Positions 7,794 through 17,318 are shown, numbered from the stretch's first letter. The stretch: 33,297 nt of DNA from Arthrobacter sp. (GCF_031179385.1 NZ_JAPSHV010000019.1:1-33297); one strand, 5' to 3'. Numbers and translations: made by a program. Notes: generated by a model from the sequence alone, not told the origin.

Positions 7794-8750
7794 ATGTCCG
7801 CCGAACCCGTGCAGGATCCCACCGCTGCCCTCGTCCGACTGCTTGACCTGGACAGCGCGGCCGGGGCACAAACGGACGAGGAGATCTATGTAGCGACGCC
7901 CGTGAAGCAGCCGGGCAAGCGGGTCTTCGGAGGACAGGTCCTGGCGCAGGCTCTGGTCGCCGCCATCCGGACCGTTGAGTCCGAGCGGTACGTCCATTCG
8001 ATGCACGGGTACTTCCTCCGCGCAGGCGACGCCGAACTCCCCATCACTTTCGGGGTGCAGCGACTGCGGGACGGGCGCTCATTCTCCGCCCGACGCGTCC
8101 ACGCCTACCAGAACGGCGTACCGATCCTGTCCATGATCGCCTCTTTCCAGCAACCGGACGACGGGATCACACACCAGGAGCCGATGCCGGTGGACCTTCC
8201 CGAGCCCGAGTCCTTGCCTTCCACCGCAGACCTCCTCGGCCGTTTCGACCACCCGGTGGCGAAAGCGTGGGCCTACGACCGCCCGTTCGACATCCGACAC
8301 ATCGACTCACCTCTCTACGTGGAGAACACGGGGTCCAAAGAGCCGGTGAACGCCGTCTGGATGAAGACCTTCGGCTCGATGCCAGCAGACCCGGCGCTAC
8401 ATCAGGCGGCCCTCGCCTATGCCAGCGACTACACGCTGCTCGAGTCGATCCTGCGCCCGCACGGACTCACCTGGATCCATCCGGGGATGAGCGTGGCCAG
8501 CCTTGACCACGCCATGTGGTGGCACCGCCCCGTACAGGTTGATGAGTGGCTGCTCTACGTGCAGGCCTCACCCAGTGCGTCGGGGGCACGCGGATTGGCG
8601 CTGGGAAAGATTTACAACAGGGCAGGTGAACTGGTGGCTACCGTCGCACAGGAGGGGATGGTCCGGGTGCCCGACGACGCCGGCAGCCGCCTGGAAGGTG
8701 CTGTGCAGAAGAAGCTCATGGACCAGAAGATGCGTCGCTGGAAGGCCTGA
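7794..8750 (+). CDS. tesB: Acyl-CoA thioesterase II
   Basis: Hydrolyses acyl-CoA to free fatty acid and CoA with a double hot-dog fold. The 318-aa product shows the family hallmarks: KRVFGGQVLAQALVAA near the N-terminus, YVHSMHGYFLRAGD, and a C-terminal hot dog. By comparison with the E. coli Asp-Thr-Gln triad, the catalytic positions are Asp212 (ASDYTLL), Ser236 (ASLDHAMWWHRP) and Gln286 (VAQEGMVR). AAGGAG lies about 12 nt before the ATG. It is a single gene: the unknown gene upstream is divergent and a strong terminator follows. Confidence 0.94.
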   Translation: MSAEPVQDPTAALVRLLDLDSAAGAQTDEEIYVATPVKQPGKRVFGGQVLAQALVAAIRTVESERYVHSMHGYFLRAGDAELPITFGVQRLRDGRSFSARRVHAYQNGVPILSMIASFQQPDDGITHQEPMPVDLPEPESLPSTADLLGRFDHPVAKAWAYDRPFDIRHIDSPLYVENTGSKEPVNAVWMKTFGSMPADPALHQAALAYASDYTLLESILRPHGLTWIHPGMSVASLDHAMWWHRPVQVDEWLLYVQASPSASGARGLALGKIYNRAGELVATVAQEGMVRVPDDAGSRLEGAVQKKLMDQKMRRWKA

Positions 8751-8767
8751 GGTCCGCTTCCGCAAAT

Positions 8768-8808
8768 GAAGGAGGGAGCGTGCTCGATGCACGCTCCCTC
8801 CCTCCTTC
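8768..8808. terminator. Bidirectional terminator between tesB and ettA
   Basis: GGGAGCGTGC (8774-8783) pairs with GCACGCTCCC (8789-8798) around a 5-nt loop, and three more pairs outside extend the stem to about 13 bp. It lies between convergent genes, 18 nt after the tesB stop and about 40 nt from the ettA stop. A T-tract is weak on both sides. Confidence 0.8.
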
Positions 8809-8846
8809 GATGACCTATTGGCCGGTACCTACAGCTGCCGCCCGGA

Positions 8847-10529
<1,683 letters not shown>

Positions 10530-10595
10530 AGTCCAAGGCTAGTGCGTGGTGACCCCCAGAACATATTCTCGGGTCTGCGCTCACCGGCAGGACCG

Positions 10596-11123
10596 CTAGC
10601 GCTGGTCTCCGATGAAGCATCGCCCGTCTGCCAGAACCGGAAGTTGCGTCACGGTCGCGACTCCGTCACGCACGTGTCCGAAGATGCAGGAGTCTCCGAC
10701 GGGGGCGGCTGCGGTCATCGCATCAACTTCCAGACCAGTGGGAGTGGTGTCGATCGAAACCTCGACCGCGGCGGGGTCGACTCCCGCCGTGCCGAACGCC
10801 GCCCGCAGCGCGTCAGCATTGGGTTTGGGCGTCTGAGCCGCCGCTGAGTTCAATGCTTCTGTGACTGCGGTCAGGACGTTCGACGGCGCCTCGGACGGAG
10901 CCTTCTGTGCTGCCGGAGCCGGGCTTGATGCTGTCGGAGCTGTCGGAGCTGCCGGAGCCACGTGGAGAACCTGAGTCGGGCTTCCGGCAGCCGCACCGCA
11001 CCCACTCAGCCCGAGGATGATGACGCCGGCGGCGAAGCAAAGTCTCCCTGCCGAGACCGTCCCTTTGATGACCACGTCCCGCTGTGCCGTCTGTCCCCGC
11101 ATGACCCAATTCTGACACGGCAC
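10596..11123 (-). CDS. Small lipoprotein (DUF6993-like)
   Basis: The product is 175 aa. GTG at 11123 is preferred since GGAGG at 11132-11136 precedes it by 8 nt; ATG at 11102 has no comparable site. A hydrophobic stretch ends in a lipobox (GLSGC), so the mature protein would be lipid-anchored outside the membrane. An Ala/Pro-rich linker (about residues 50-80) leads to a compact C-terminal domain with two cysteines (GDSCIFGHVRDG and ADGRCFIGDQR) that could form a disulfide. It resembles the actinobacterial family I know as DUF6993; function unknown. Only 14 nt separate it from the ssb paralogue stop, so the two are probably co-transcribed. Confidence 0.8.
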   Translation of the reverse strand: MPCQNWVMRGQTAQRDVVIKGTVSAGRLCFAAGVIILGLSGCGAAAGSPTQVLHVAPAAPTAPTASSPAPAAQKAPSEAPSNVLTAVTEALNSAAAQTPKPNADALRAAFGTAGVDPAAVEVSIDTTPTGLEVDAMTAAAPVGDSCIFGHVRDGVATVTQLPVLADGRCFIGDQR

Positions 11124-11137
11124 AACCCGGACCTCCG

Positions 11138-11689
11138 CTAGAACGGGGCAGAAGCGAGCTCCTCCTCTACGTGCGCCTCGTCATCGGCATCCTGGTCCGG
11201 CTGCTCTGACGGGTGCTCGGCGCCTGTACCGGGCGGACCGTAACCTGGAGCGATTTCGCCTGTTCCGTAGTCGACTCCGGTGAAGGCGTCATCGGAGCTT
11301 GCCTGAAGCCCCGACGGATCGATCCGATCTGCGCTTGAGCGACGGTAACTCGCGGTCCCGAACAACAGATCATGACCGGCCGAATCAGCATCGATCTCGA
11401 CGGTGGTGCCGCTCTTCCCCTCCTCATTGACCCAGCTCCGGACCCGGAGCCTACCGGTCACGATGATGCGGTCGCCCTTCTGAAAACTCACTCCTGCGTT
11501 TGTTGCCAGCTGACGGAACATGGAGACCGAGTACCAGTTGGTGTCGCCGTCCGCCCAAGTGTTGGTCTTCTTGTCGAAGTACCTGTCGGAGCTGCCCAGC
11601 CTGAACTTGGTGATCGGCAGGCCGCTGCCCGCTACTGTGCACTTGACATCGGTGCCGACGAAGCCGCGGACCGTCACATAGTTGCTCAT
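11138..11689 (-). CDS. ssb: Single-stranded DNA-binding protein paralogue
   Basis: OB-fold protein predicted to coat single-stranded DNA. The 183-aa product starts at 11689 with AAGGGA just upstream. Residues 1-110 are the OB fold: YVTVRGFVGTDV, KFRLGSSDRY, the typical DTNWYSVSMFRQLA strand, and KGDRIIVTGRLRVRSW. The rest is an acidic low-complexity tail ending EEELASAPF. Canonical SSB tails end in an acidic run plus Ile/Leu-Pro-Phe; here only Pro-Phe and upstream acidity remain. It is therefore more likely a second SSB than the replicative one, which is usually next to rpsF and rpsR. It heads the cluster with the lipoprotein and ettA. Confidence 0.88.
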   Translation of the reverse strand: MSNYVTVRGFVGTDVKCTVAGSGLPITKFRLGSSDRYFDKKTNTWADGDTNWYSVSMFRQLATNAGVSFQKGDRIIVTGRLRVRSWVNEEGKSGTTVEIDADSAGHDLLFGTASYRRSSADRIDPSGLQASSDDAFTGVDYGTGEIAPGYGPPGTGAEHPSEQPDQDADDEAHVEEELASAPF

Positions 11690-11711
11690 TCATCATCCCT
11701 TCAGAGGTTTC

Positions 11712-11741
11712 AACGTACCGACGCCGATGCATCGGTACGTT
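11712..11741. promoter_or_regulatory. Perfect inverted repeat upstream of the ssb paralogue
   Basis: AACGTACCGA (11712-11721) is the exact reverse complement of TCGGTACGTT (11732-11741). A 12-bp palindrome, CCGATGCATCGG (11724-11735), overlaps the right arm, so two alternative hairpins or operator half-site sets exist. It sits 23-52 nt before the ATG at 11689 and is plausible as a repressor operator or leader hairpin. Confidence 0.5.
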
Positions 11742-11846
11742 CAGTCTCTGATGAGGCTGCCAGCGGGTGCGGCCCGCCGGCTGGTATGTGGAGAACGCCA
11801 GCGCAATTTGTGAGCTGTGGAGGGAATGACGCAGACTTGGAACGGC

Positions 11847-11852
11847 TAAACT
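11847..11852 (+). promoter_or_regulatory. Candidate -10 element for tRNA-Arg
   Basis: TAAACT lies 24 nt before the mature tRNA 5' end, a normal distance for a tRNA promoter. No convincing -35 box is seen. Confidence 0.35.
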
Positions 11853-11875
11853 TGTGTGGGCACTCCGTCCGCCCC

Positions 11876-11951
11876 GCCCCCGTAGCTCAATGGATAGAGC
11901 AACGGCCTTCTAATCCGTAGGTTGCGCGTTCGAGTCGCGCCGGGGGCACCA
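11876..11951 (+). tRNA. tRNA-Arg (anticodon TCT)
   Basis: Full cloverleaf. The acceptor GCCCCCG (11876-11882) pairs with CGGGGGC (11941-11947), followed by discriminator A and an encoded CCA. The D arm is TAGCTCAATGGATAGAGCA, the anticodon loop CTTCTAA, and the T arm has GTTCGAGTC. The TCT anticodon reads AGA (and AGG by wobble), rare codons at this GC content. Confidence 0.97.
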
Positions 11952-11954
11952 GAA

Positions 11955-12365
11955 TCATTCGGAGAATGTCACCCTCAGTTCGAGGAAATGCTGGCCGGAA
12001 ACGTCCTGCGAGTACTCGGCACGGCCTGCGATTCCTTCGAGCTCACCGGTCCCCGACCCCGGAATGATGTGCCCGGAGCTCGCCGCCGCGGTTCCATCCG
12101 CAAGTCCCCAGTGCTGGACGATCATGCTTCCGCGCCGGCCAAGCACACTACCAGTGAAGACCTCGGACGCCACGTACCCGGCTCCCCGATTATTGCCTGC
12201 CATAAGCAGTTCCGCCACAGACGACCCTTCGATGTCGCCGGCAAACTCCTTCGTTGCGCGCACACGGGACAGTTCACTGTCCACGCCGTCCACCTCGTAG
12301 GACTCAGGTTCCCACGTCGAGATGTCGAAGGCCGCCCGTATGACGTTTTCCTGCAGTTCGCTCAT
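11955..12365 (-). CDS. DUF3224 domain protein
   Basis: The product is 136 aa. ATG at 12365 is chosen because family-like sequence starts there (MSELQENVIRAAFDIS) and a GGGGGA run precedes it; the frame extends upstream but into unrelated sequence. The remainder reads as a small beta barrel: EFAGDIEGSSVAELLMA, GYVASEVFTGSVLGRRGSMIVQH and GIAGRAEYSQDVSGQHFLELRV. This pattern is typical of DUF3224, which is compared with allene-oxide-cyclase-like barrels; no biochemical role is known to me. Its stop lies 3 nt past the tRNA-Arg CCA, convergent with it. It is downstream of mptB on the same strand with a 55-nt gap. Confidence 0.8.
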   Translation of the reverse strand: MSELQENVIRAAFDISTWEPESYEVDGVDSELSRVRATKEFAGDIEGSSVAELLMAGNNRGAGYVASEVFTGSVLGRRGSMIVQHWGLADGTAAASSGHIIPGSGTGELEGIAGRAEYSQDVSGQHFLELRVTFSE

Positions 12366-12420
12366 TCCCCCAGTATTGCGGCATCGAGCGCCCTTCGCAT
12401 GTTCGCGCAGAAACGGCTGG

Positions 12421-13932
12421 TCAGGTAAGCGGAGCCTTTTCAGTTGAACGCGAGCCCCGGAAAAGCGTCCTGGTCTTCCGGTCAAGCAGCACGAGGTAGG
12501 TTGCGAACGCCACCCCTAGTACTGCGGCGAGCTGCCTGGCGGTGTGCAGGCTCAGCTCGATATAGGGGAAGATGTCGAGCTGATCAGAGATCGCATAGAT
12601 CATGAAGAAGGACACCAGGAAGTAAAGAATCTTGACCTGCCAGTCGTCCCGGATACCCGTTACGGCGAACAACGGGATCAGCCACACGACGTACCAGGCC
12701 TGAATCATCGGTGCCAGAAGCACGACGGCGGCAAGAGCGAGAGCGAGCCTGCGCACCAGATGTGCGTGCTCTCCCTTGAAGACGAACCAGGTGATGAAGA
12801 CCAGTGACGCGAGCGTGCCGACCTTGTGAACGATCTCTGCCCAGGACCAGCCCTCGAACCCGAGGGCATCTCCGGTGAGCGCCACGACCATCCCCAGGAA
12901 TCCGATCGGCGCGTACCAGATCCATACGCTGCCCGGTGTGCTGAGAGCACCGACCCAGCCGAACCCGAAGCCGTTCAGCATCCCGAGGATCCATAGGATG
13001 CCGAGCGAGATACCGGCCGTCAGCGCCCAGTAGATGGCCTTGCGGGACCAACTCGCGCCGCGTCCCGCCCACATCAGCCCGATGAAGGGAAGGAAGATCA
13101 GGGTGATCGGCTTGATACCGATTGAGAGCGTCACGAGGAGGATCGCCGGCACGAACCGCCCACGGGCCGCAATATAAAGAGCTGCAACCGCGAGGCCCAA
13201 CATCAGAGAATCGTTGTGGATGCTCGCAATGAAGTTGGTGAGGAACAGCGGGTTTGCGACGGTAAGCCAGAGCGCCCGGTTCGGATTGACGTGGTGCAGC
13301 TCTGCAAGGCGGGGCACGTAGTAAACGCATAGCGCCACCCCAACCAGGGCGATGAGGCGGAAGAGCAGTATGGACAGGTCCGGTTGCCCTCCGGTCAACC
13401 GGACGACCATTTCCTCGAGCCACAGGAAGATCGGCCCATACGGCGTCGGACTTTGCGCCCAGAGGTCGTCCGCGCCGATCTGCAGGTAGTTGGAGATCTG
13501 CGAGTAGCCGTCCTCGTACGGGTTCAGACCGGCAACCATCACCTGCCCCTGGGCGATGTACGCGAAAACGTCGCGGCTGAAGAGCGGGAGGGCGAAACAC
13601 ATCGGTGCGCCCCATGCGAGGGTCGCAGCCAGGATGGTGCGCCGCGACTCCGGCCCCCAATTCTCAATACGCTGGCCAAGTCTCAGCCAGGACCGCACAA
13701 GAAGCATTCCACCAATGGCGAGCAGGATGACCGAAATCACAGCACCGACGGGCTCGAAGCGTAGCCAAATAATTGCCGGCACCTGCCGGAGTTCGCGAGA
13801 AGCCAAGGAGAGCCACCCCACGCCGAACGAGCCGATCAGCATGAGCATGGAGCCGATGAAGCCCTGGATGATCGCGACCTGAGGGCGCCCTGTGCGCGCG
13901 GTCGCAACTGTGGCAGGCGCAGGGGCGGTCAT
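12421..13932 (-). CDS. mptB: Polyprenol-phosphomannose-dependent alpha-(1->6)-mannosyltransferase, MptB type
   Basis: GT-C glycosyltransferase using decaprenyl-phosphomannose to extend alpha-1,6-mannan at the outer face of the membrane, as in lipomannan-type glycolipids of actinobacteria. The 503-aa product has about 12-13 hydrophobic segments beginning at residue 20. The first large loop carries the GT-C acidic motif in FSRDVFAYIAQGQVMVAGLNPYE, and the family signature SPTPYGPIFLWLEEMV follows. TVANPLFLTNFIASIHNDSLMLGL is also typical of this family (quoted with its key residues Asn-Pro and His-Asn-Asp). No strong Shine-Dalgarno is seen at the ATG. The exact acceptor in this organism cannot be deduced. 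Confidence 0.88.
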   Translation of the reverse strand: MTAPAPATVATARTGRPQVAIIQGFIGSMLMLIGSFGVGWLSLASRELRQVPAIIWLRFEPVGAVISVILLAIGGMLLVRSWLRLGQRIENWGPESRRTILAATLAWGAPMCFALPLFSRDVFAYIAQGQVMVAGLNPYEDGYSQISNYLQIGADDLWAQSPTPYGPIFLWLEEMVVRLTGGQPDLSILLFRLIALVGVALCVYYVPRLAELHHVNPNRALWLTVANPLFLTNFIASIHNDSLMLGLAVAALYIAARGRFVPAILLVTLSIGIKPITLIFLPFIGLMWAGRGASWSRKAIYWALTAGISLGILWILGMLNGFGFGWVGALSTPGSVWIWYAPIGFLGMVVALTGDALGFEGWSWAEIVHKVGTLASLVFITWFVFKGEHAHLVRRLALALAAVVLLAPMIQAWYVVWLIPLFAVTGIRDDWQVKILYFLVSFFMIYAISDQLDIFPYIELSLHTARQLAAVLGVAFATYLVLLDRKTRTLFRGSRSTEKAPLT

Positions 13933-14166
13933 TGAGGCAGGTCCGATCGTCGGTCTGGCTTGGGCGGGGCAAGGGATCGAGGTCGCTCGATTTTATCATT
14001 CGGCAGCCTTCGCAGGGCTTCGACGCGCGTCGCGGAGCGGGCAGGCAGACAGGCCATAGACTGGCGACAGTTTCCTGCGAGTACAGACGGGCGGTTGATG
14101 GCTTTGGGGCGCCACCGGGCGGAGATTCCGGCACGCGAGATAGACGGTTCCGGAGGGTCCGACGTC

Positions 14167-14574
14167 GTGGTGTGGGGTGGGTTCGTGACCCTCTCGGCCG
14201 GCGTCACCATGGCGGTGTTCGAGCTAAGCGTGTTGACCATTGCGTTCGTGACGGCAGCACTCGCAGGCGGATTCCTCCTCGTTTCGTGGCTGGCCGCATC
14301 GGTTTCGAGACCAGCGCCTGATTCGTCCGGGACACCGCAAGAGCCTGCGCCGCCGATTACGCCAACCGCGTCCGAGACGCTCCCGTGGCCAAAGGCGGAA
14401 AAGGCACCGGTCGAGGCCGTCGAACCTGACAGCCGGTGGATAGATACCTTCGGCCCTCCCGAAACGGGCCAACTTCCCGTCCAGCGGTACCTCCGGGACA
14501 ACGGGCCAGCGAACCGGCAGAGGGCTGAGGATTCTGATTCCACCCTGCCCCAGTGGAGCCATTCACGGGCCTGA
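14167..14574 (+). CDS. Small single-pass membrane protein, unknown
   Basis: The product is about 135 aa if GTG at 14167 is used, which has GGAGGG at 14152-14157 nine nt upstream. ATGs at 14098 and 14209 are alternatives in the same frame. One strong membrane helix (about residues 22-42, LTIAFVTAALAGGFLLVSW) is followed by a Pro/Glu/Ser-rich soluble tail containing SRWIDTFGPPETGQLPVQRY. Codon third positions are G/C-biased as in real genes here. It lies between divergent mptB and orn, 39 nt before orn. No family is recognised. Confidence 0.5.
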   Translation: MVWGGFVTLSAGVTMAVFELSVLTIAFVTAALAGGFLLVSWLAASVSRPAPDSSGTPQEPAPPITPTASETLPWPKAEKAPVEAVEPDSRWIDTFGPPETGQLPVQRYLRDNGPANRQRAEDSDSTLPQWSHSRA

Positions 14575-14601
14575 GCCGGTCGGGGCCGATGGAGCACCCG
14601 G

Positions 14602-14607
14602 TACATT
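14602..14607 (+). promoter_or_regulatory. -10 element suggesting leaderless orn transcript
   Basis: TACATT ends 6 nt before the GTG start of orn and no Shine-Dalgarno lies between. The usual start distance from a -10 box would place the 5' end of the mRNA at or next to the GTG. Leaderless mRNAs are common in actinobacteria. Confidence 0.4.
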
Positions 14608-14613
14608 TGTCGA

Positions 14614-15222
14614 GTGCCAATAACAAGTGAACCCATCGTTTGGATCGACTGCGAGATGACGGGACTGGATCCCGTAACCGACGCCCTTATTGAGGTGGCG
14701 GTCATCGTCACCGACTCCGAACTGAACATTCTGGGCGAGGGAGTCGACGTCGTCATTGCTCCGCCGCCGGGCGCGGTGGAATCGATGGGCGATTTCGTGC
14801 GCAACATGCACACCGTCTCCGGTCTCCTGGAAGAGCTCCCGCAGGGAGTCACCATGCAGGAAGCGCAGGACCGGGTGCTGGAGTACATCAAGACGCACGT
14901 CCCTGATCCGCGGCGCGCCCAACTGGGAGGAAACTCCGTGGGCACGGACAGGGTGTTCCTCGCCCGGGACATGCCTGCCCTGGTTGAGCACCTTCACTAC
15001 CGCGTAGTCGACGTGTCAACCATCAAGGAACTGGCTCGCCGCTGGTATCCCCGAGCGTACTTCCAGGCGCCGGAGAAGAGCGGTAACCATCGCGCACTGG
15101 GTGACATCAAGGACTCCATCCGGGAGTTGCAGTACTACCGCAGCACCATCTTCGTGCCTGGTCCGGGGCCTGATTCCGAGACCAGCAGGGCAGCAGCGCA
15201 GGATCTGCTGGCCGGAAGCTAG
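14614..15222 (+). CDS. orn: Oligoribonuclease
   Basis: DEDDh 3'-5' exoribonuclease that finishes RNA decay by degrading di- to penta-nucleotides, including pGpG. The 202-aa product carries the motifs in order: Asp12/Glu14 in WIDCEMTGLDP, Asp112 in GNSVGTDRVFL, and His159/Asp164 in NHRALGDIKDS. Family blocks FVRNMHTVSGLLEEL and LARRWYPRAYFQAPEKSGNH are intact. GTG at 14614 is the start because family similarity begins there (ITSEPIVWIDCEM). The C-terminal 20 residues are a Ser/Ala-rich extension. It lies upstream of tRNA-His. Confidence 0.96.
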   Translation: MPITSEPIVWIDCEMTGLDPVTDALIEVAVIVTDSELNILGEGVDVVIAPPPGAVESMGDFVRNMHTVSGLLEELPQGVTMQEAQDRVLEYIKTHVPDPRRAQLGGNSVGTDRVFLARDMPALVEHLHYRVVDVSTIKELARRWYPRAYFQAPEKSGNHRALGDIKDSIRELQYYRSTIFVPGPGPDSETSRAAAQDLLAGS

Positions 15223-15285
15223 CCCGCCGTACCCGTCCCGGAACCGGCTCAGGGAGGGGGCGAAAAATGTACCCGGAAATGTGTG

Positions 15286-15291
15286 TAGAAT
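15286..15291 (+). promoter_or_regulatory. Candidate -10 element for tRNA-His
   Basis: TAGAAT, the same hexamer as the rnpB -10, lies about 79 nt before the mature tRNA-His end. It would give a 5' leader for RNase P to remove. A clear -35 is missing. Confidence 0.35.
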
Positions 15292-15369
15292 TGTCTGCGC
15301 TGCCTCGTTCAGCCCCAGCAAGTCCGCTTAGCGGCGGATCCTGTGCGGGACGATGATTCGAGGCGCATG

Positions 15370-15445
15370 GTGGGTATAGCTCAGTTGGCAGAGCGCCTGG
15401 TTGTGGTCCAGGAGGTCGCGGGTTCAAACCCCGTTACTCACCCCA
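15370..15445 (+). tRNA. tRNA-His (anticodon GTG)
   Basis: The acceptor GTGGGTA (15370-15376) pairs with TACTCAC (15435-15441). The discriminator is C and CCA is encoded. The genome has G at 15369, matching the His-specific G-1 opposite C73. The anticodon stem-loop is CTGGTTGTGGTCCAG with GTG in the loop. The T arm has GGTTCAAACC. Confidence 0.97.
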
Positions 15446-15476
15446 TTGGCCCGCCGGCAGTAGCCGCAGGCTTCGG

Positions 15477-15510
15477 TGGCCGCCCTGCATCCTCGGGGCG
15501 GCCATTGGCA
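15477..15510 (+). terminator. Intrinsic terminator after tRNA-His
   Basis: TGGCCGCCC (15477-15485) pairs perfectly with GGGCGGCCA (15496-15504) around a 10-nt loop, followed by TTGGCATTTCTT. It ends about 60 nt before the acyl-CoA dehydrogenase start and separates it from the tRNA. Confidence 0.75.
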
Positions 15511-15567
15511 TTTCTTCGGTCTGATGAGTGGTGTGCGGAACGAAGATTCATCAGAGAGGGAAGCTGC

Positions 15568-16722
15568 ATGAAACGCACTCTGTTCGAGGAAGACCACGAG
15601 CTTTTCCGGGAAGTGGCGCAGGAGTTCAACTCTCGTGAAATTGCGCCTCATTACGCGCGGTGGGACCGGGAACACATGATGCCGCGCACCATGTGGACTG
15701 CAGCCGGGGAGCAGGGTCTGTTGGGTCTGGCCGTCCCGGAAGAATTCGGCGGAGCCGGCATGCCCGACTACCGCTTCCGCGTGGTCCTCGACGAAGAGTT
15801 CGCCCGAGCCAACCATCTGGCCGCAGGGCTTGCACTGCACCTGCATGATGACATGGTCCTGCCCCATCTGCTGGCTTACGGATCCGATGAGCTGAAGCAG
15901 CGTTGGCTCCCCGGCATGGTCACCGGTGAAGCCGTCACGTCGGTGGCGTGGACCGAACCTGGCGCTGGAAGTGACCTTCGCGGCGTGCGTACCAAGGCAG
16001 TGCGCGACGGCGATGGCTGGCTGATCAGCGGACAGAAAACGTTCATCGGGAACGGCATCAGCGGGGATGCTTCCCTGGTCCTCGCTCGCACCGATGGCTC
16101 CAGTGGACGCGGCAGCAGCGATTCATTCTCCCTGTTCATGGTTGAGAAGGGGCCGGGATACGAGACCGGCAAGCAGTTGGACAAGATGGGCCTTAAGGCC
16201 TCCGATACCGCCGAACTGTTCTTTGACAATGTCCGGGTGCCTGAAGCGAACCTTGTGGGTGAAGTGGGACACGGGCTACGGTATGTCACCGAGCAGCTGC
16301 CGCAGGCACGCCTTGCGATCGCCGTGGCATCAGCGGCCGTCGCACGCGCCATGTACGAGGCAACGGTCCGGTACACCCGGGAGCGCAACGCGTTCGGTGA
16401 ACGCGTGATCGACTTCCAGAACACGCGCTTCGAGCTCGCGGACCTCCTGACCGAAGTGGAAGTCATGGAAACCTACGTCGATCGGGCAGTTCTCGCCTTC
16501 AACGATGGCGCGCTCGACGGCGTAGCTGCCGCCCGGGTGAAACTGTGGACCAGCGAGCGGGTCAAATCCATTACGGACCGCTGCCTGCAACTGCATGGCG
16601 GGTACGGCTACATTCTCGAGTACCCCGTGGCGCAGGCATTCCTGGCCGTCCGCCTGTTAAGCATCTTTGGCGGGACCAGCGAAATCATGCGCGAGACCAT
16701 CGGCCGATCAATCGCCCGCTAG
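15568..16722 (+). CDS. Acyl-CoA dehydrogenase
   Basis: FAD enzyme introducing a 2,3-double bond into acyl-CoA, passing electrons to ETF. ATG at 15568 has GAGAGGGA six nt upstream; the product is 384 aa, normal length. FAD and substrate motifs are present: AWTEPGAGSDLRGVRT (about 128-143), KTFIGNGISGDASLVLART, and LHGGYGYILEYPVAQ with IFGGTSEIMRE near the C-terminus. The position that is the catalytic Glu in short/medium-chain enzymes is Gly here (IFGGTSEIM). As in long-chain and isovaleryl-CoA dehydrogenases, the base is more likely the Glu in ARAMYEATVRYT. Chain-length specificity is therefore probably long or branched chain, by inference. It is followed 26 nt later by def, probably one operon. 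Confidence 0.92.
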   Translation: MKRTLFEEDHELFREVAQEFNSREIAPHYARWDREHMMPRTMWTAAGEQGLLGLAVPEEFGGAGMPDYRFRVVLDEEFARANHLAAGLALHLHDDMVLPHLLAYGSDELKQRWLPGMVTGEAVTSVAWTEPGAGSDLRGVRTKAVRDGDGWLISGQKTFIGNGISGDASLVLARTDGSSGRGSSDSFSLFMVEKGPGYETGKQLDKMGLKASDTAELFFDNVRVPEANLVGEVGHGLRYVTEQLPQARLAIAVASAAVARAMYEATVRYTRERNAFGERVIDFQNTRFELADLLTEVEVMETYVDRAVLAFNDGALDGVAAARVKLWTSERVKSITDRCLQLHGGYGYILEYPVAQAFLAVRLLSIFGGTSEIMRETIGRSIAR

Positions 16723-16748
16723 ATCACCGGAGCAAGGAAGAGCTACCC

Positions 16749-17318
16749 ATGCCTGTACGCCCTATCACCATCGCCGGCGAGCCCGTCCTGCACCAGCGGG
16801 CCGGGGAAGTCGAACAATTCGACGACGAACTGCGTCAGCTCATCGCGGACATGTACGAGACCATGGACGAGGCCAATGGTGTAGGCCTCGCAGCGCCGCA
16901 GATCGGCGTCGGTCTGCGCATCTTCGTCTACGGAATGGTCAATGATGACGATGTCCCGCCCCGTGGCGTGCTGGTGAACCCGACACTGGTCACCTCAAAG
17001 GTTTCTGGAGCCGAACCGGACGAGGAAGAGTCCGAAGGCTGCCTCTCCTTCCCGGGGGAAGCCTTCCCCCTGAAGCGGGCGGACTGGGTGAAAGTCAACG
17101 GGTACGACGGCGACGGCGTGCCGGTCGAGTTCGAGGCGACCGGCTGGTTTGCCCGCTGCATGCAGCATGAGTTCGACCACCTCAACGGCACGCTGTACGT
17201 GGACCGGCTCAACGCGAGGTACGGACGGCAGGCAAAGAAAGCGGCCAAGATCAACGGGTGGGGGAAGCCGGGGTTGACCTGGATGCCGGGTGTCGACCCG
17301 GACCCGTTCGGGCACTAA
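16749..17318 (+). CDS. def: Peptide deformylase
   Basis: Removes the formyl group from N-terminal formyl-methionine of new proteins; a metal hydrolase. The 189-aa product shows all three motifs: GVGLAAPQ (residues 44-51), EGCLSFPG with ligand Cys98, and QHEFDH with ligands His140 and His144 and catalytic Glu141. An AAGGAAGAG stretch lies 8-12 nt before the ATG. It probably belongs to the type 1B/actinobacterial group given the insertion DDDVPPRGVLVNP. Its stop overlaps the stop of the convergent MFS gene by 2 nt. Confidence 0.96.
   Translation: MPVRPITIAGEPVLHQRAGEVEQFDDELRQLIADMYETMDEANGVGLAAPQIGVGLRIFVYGMVNDDDVPPRGVLVNPTLVTSKVSGAEPDEEESEGCLSFPGEAFPLKRADWVKVNGYDGDGVPVEFEATGWFARCMQHEFDHLNGTLYVDRLNARYGRQAKKAAKINGWGKPGLTWMPGVDPDPFGH

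Noticed and set aside
13929-14972. A 347-codon open frame on the minus strand across the small membrane protein gene and orn
   Set aside because: orn is unmistakable on the plus strand over much of this region; the opposite frame is rich in Arg/Ser/Pro and looks like a composition artefact.
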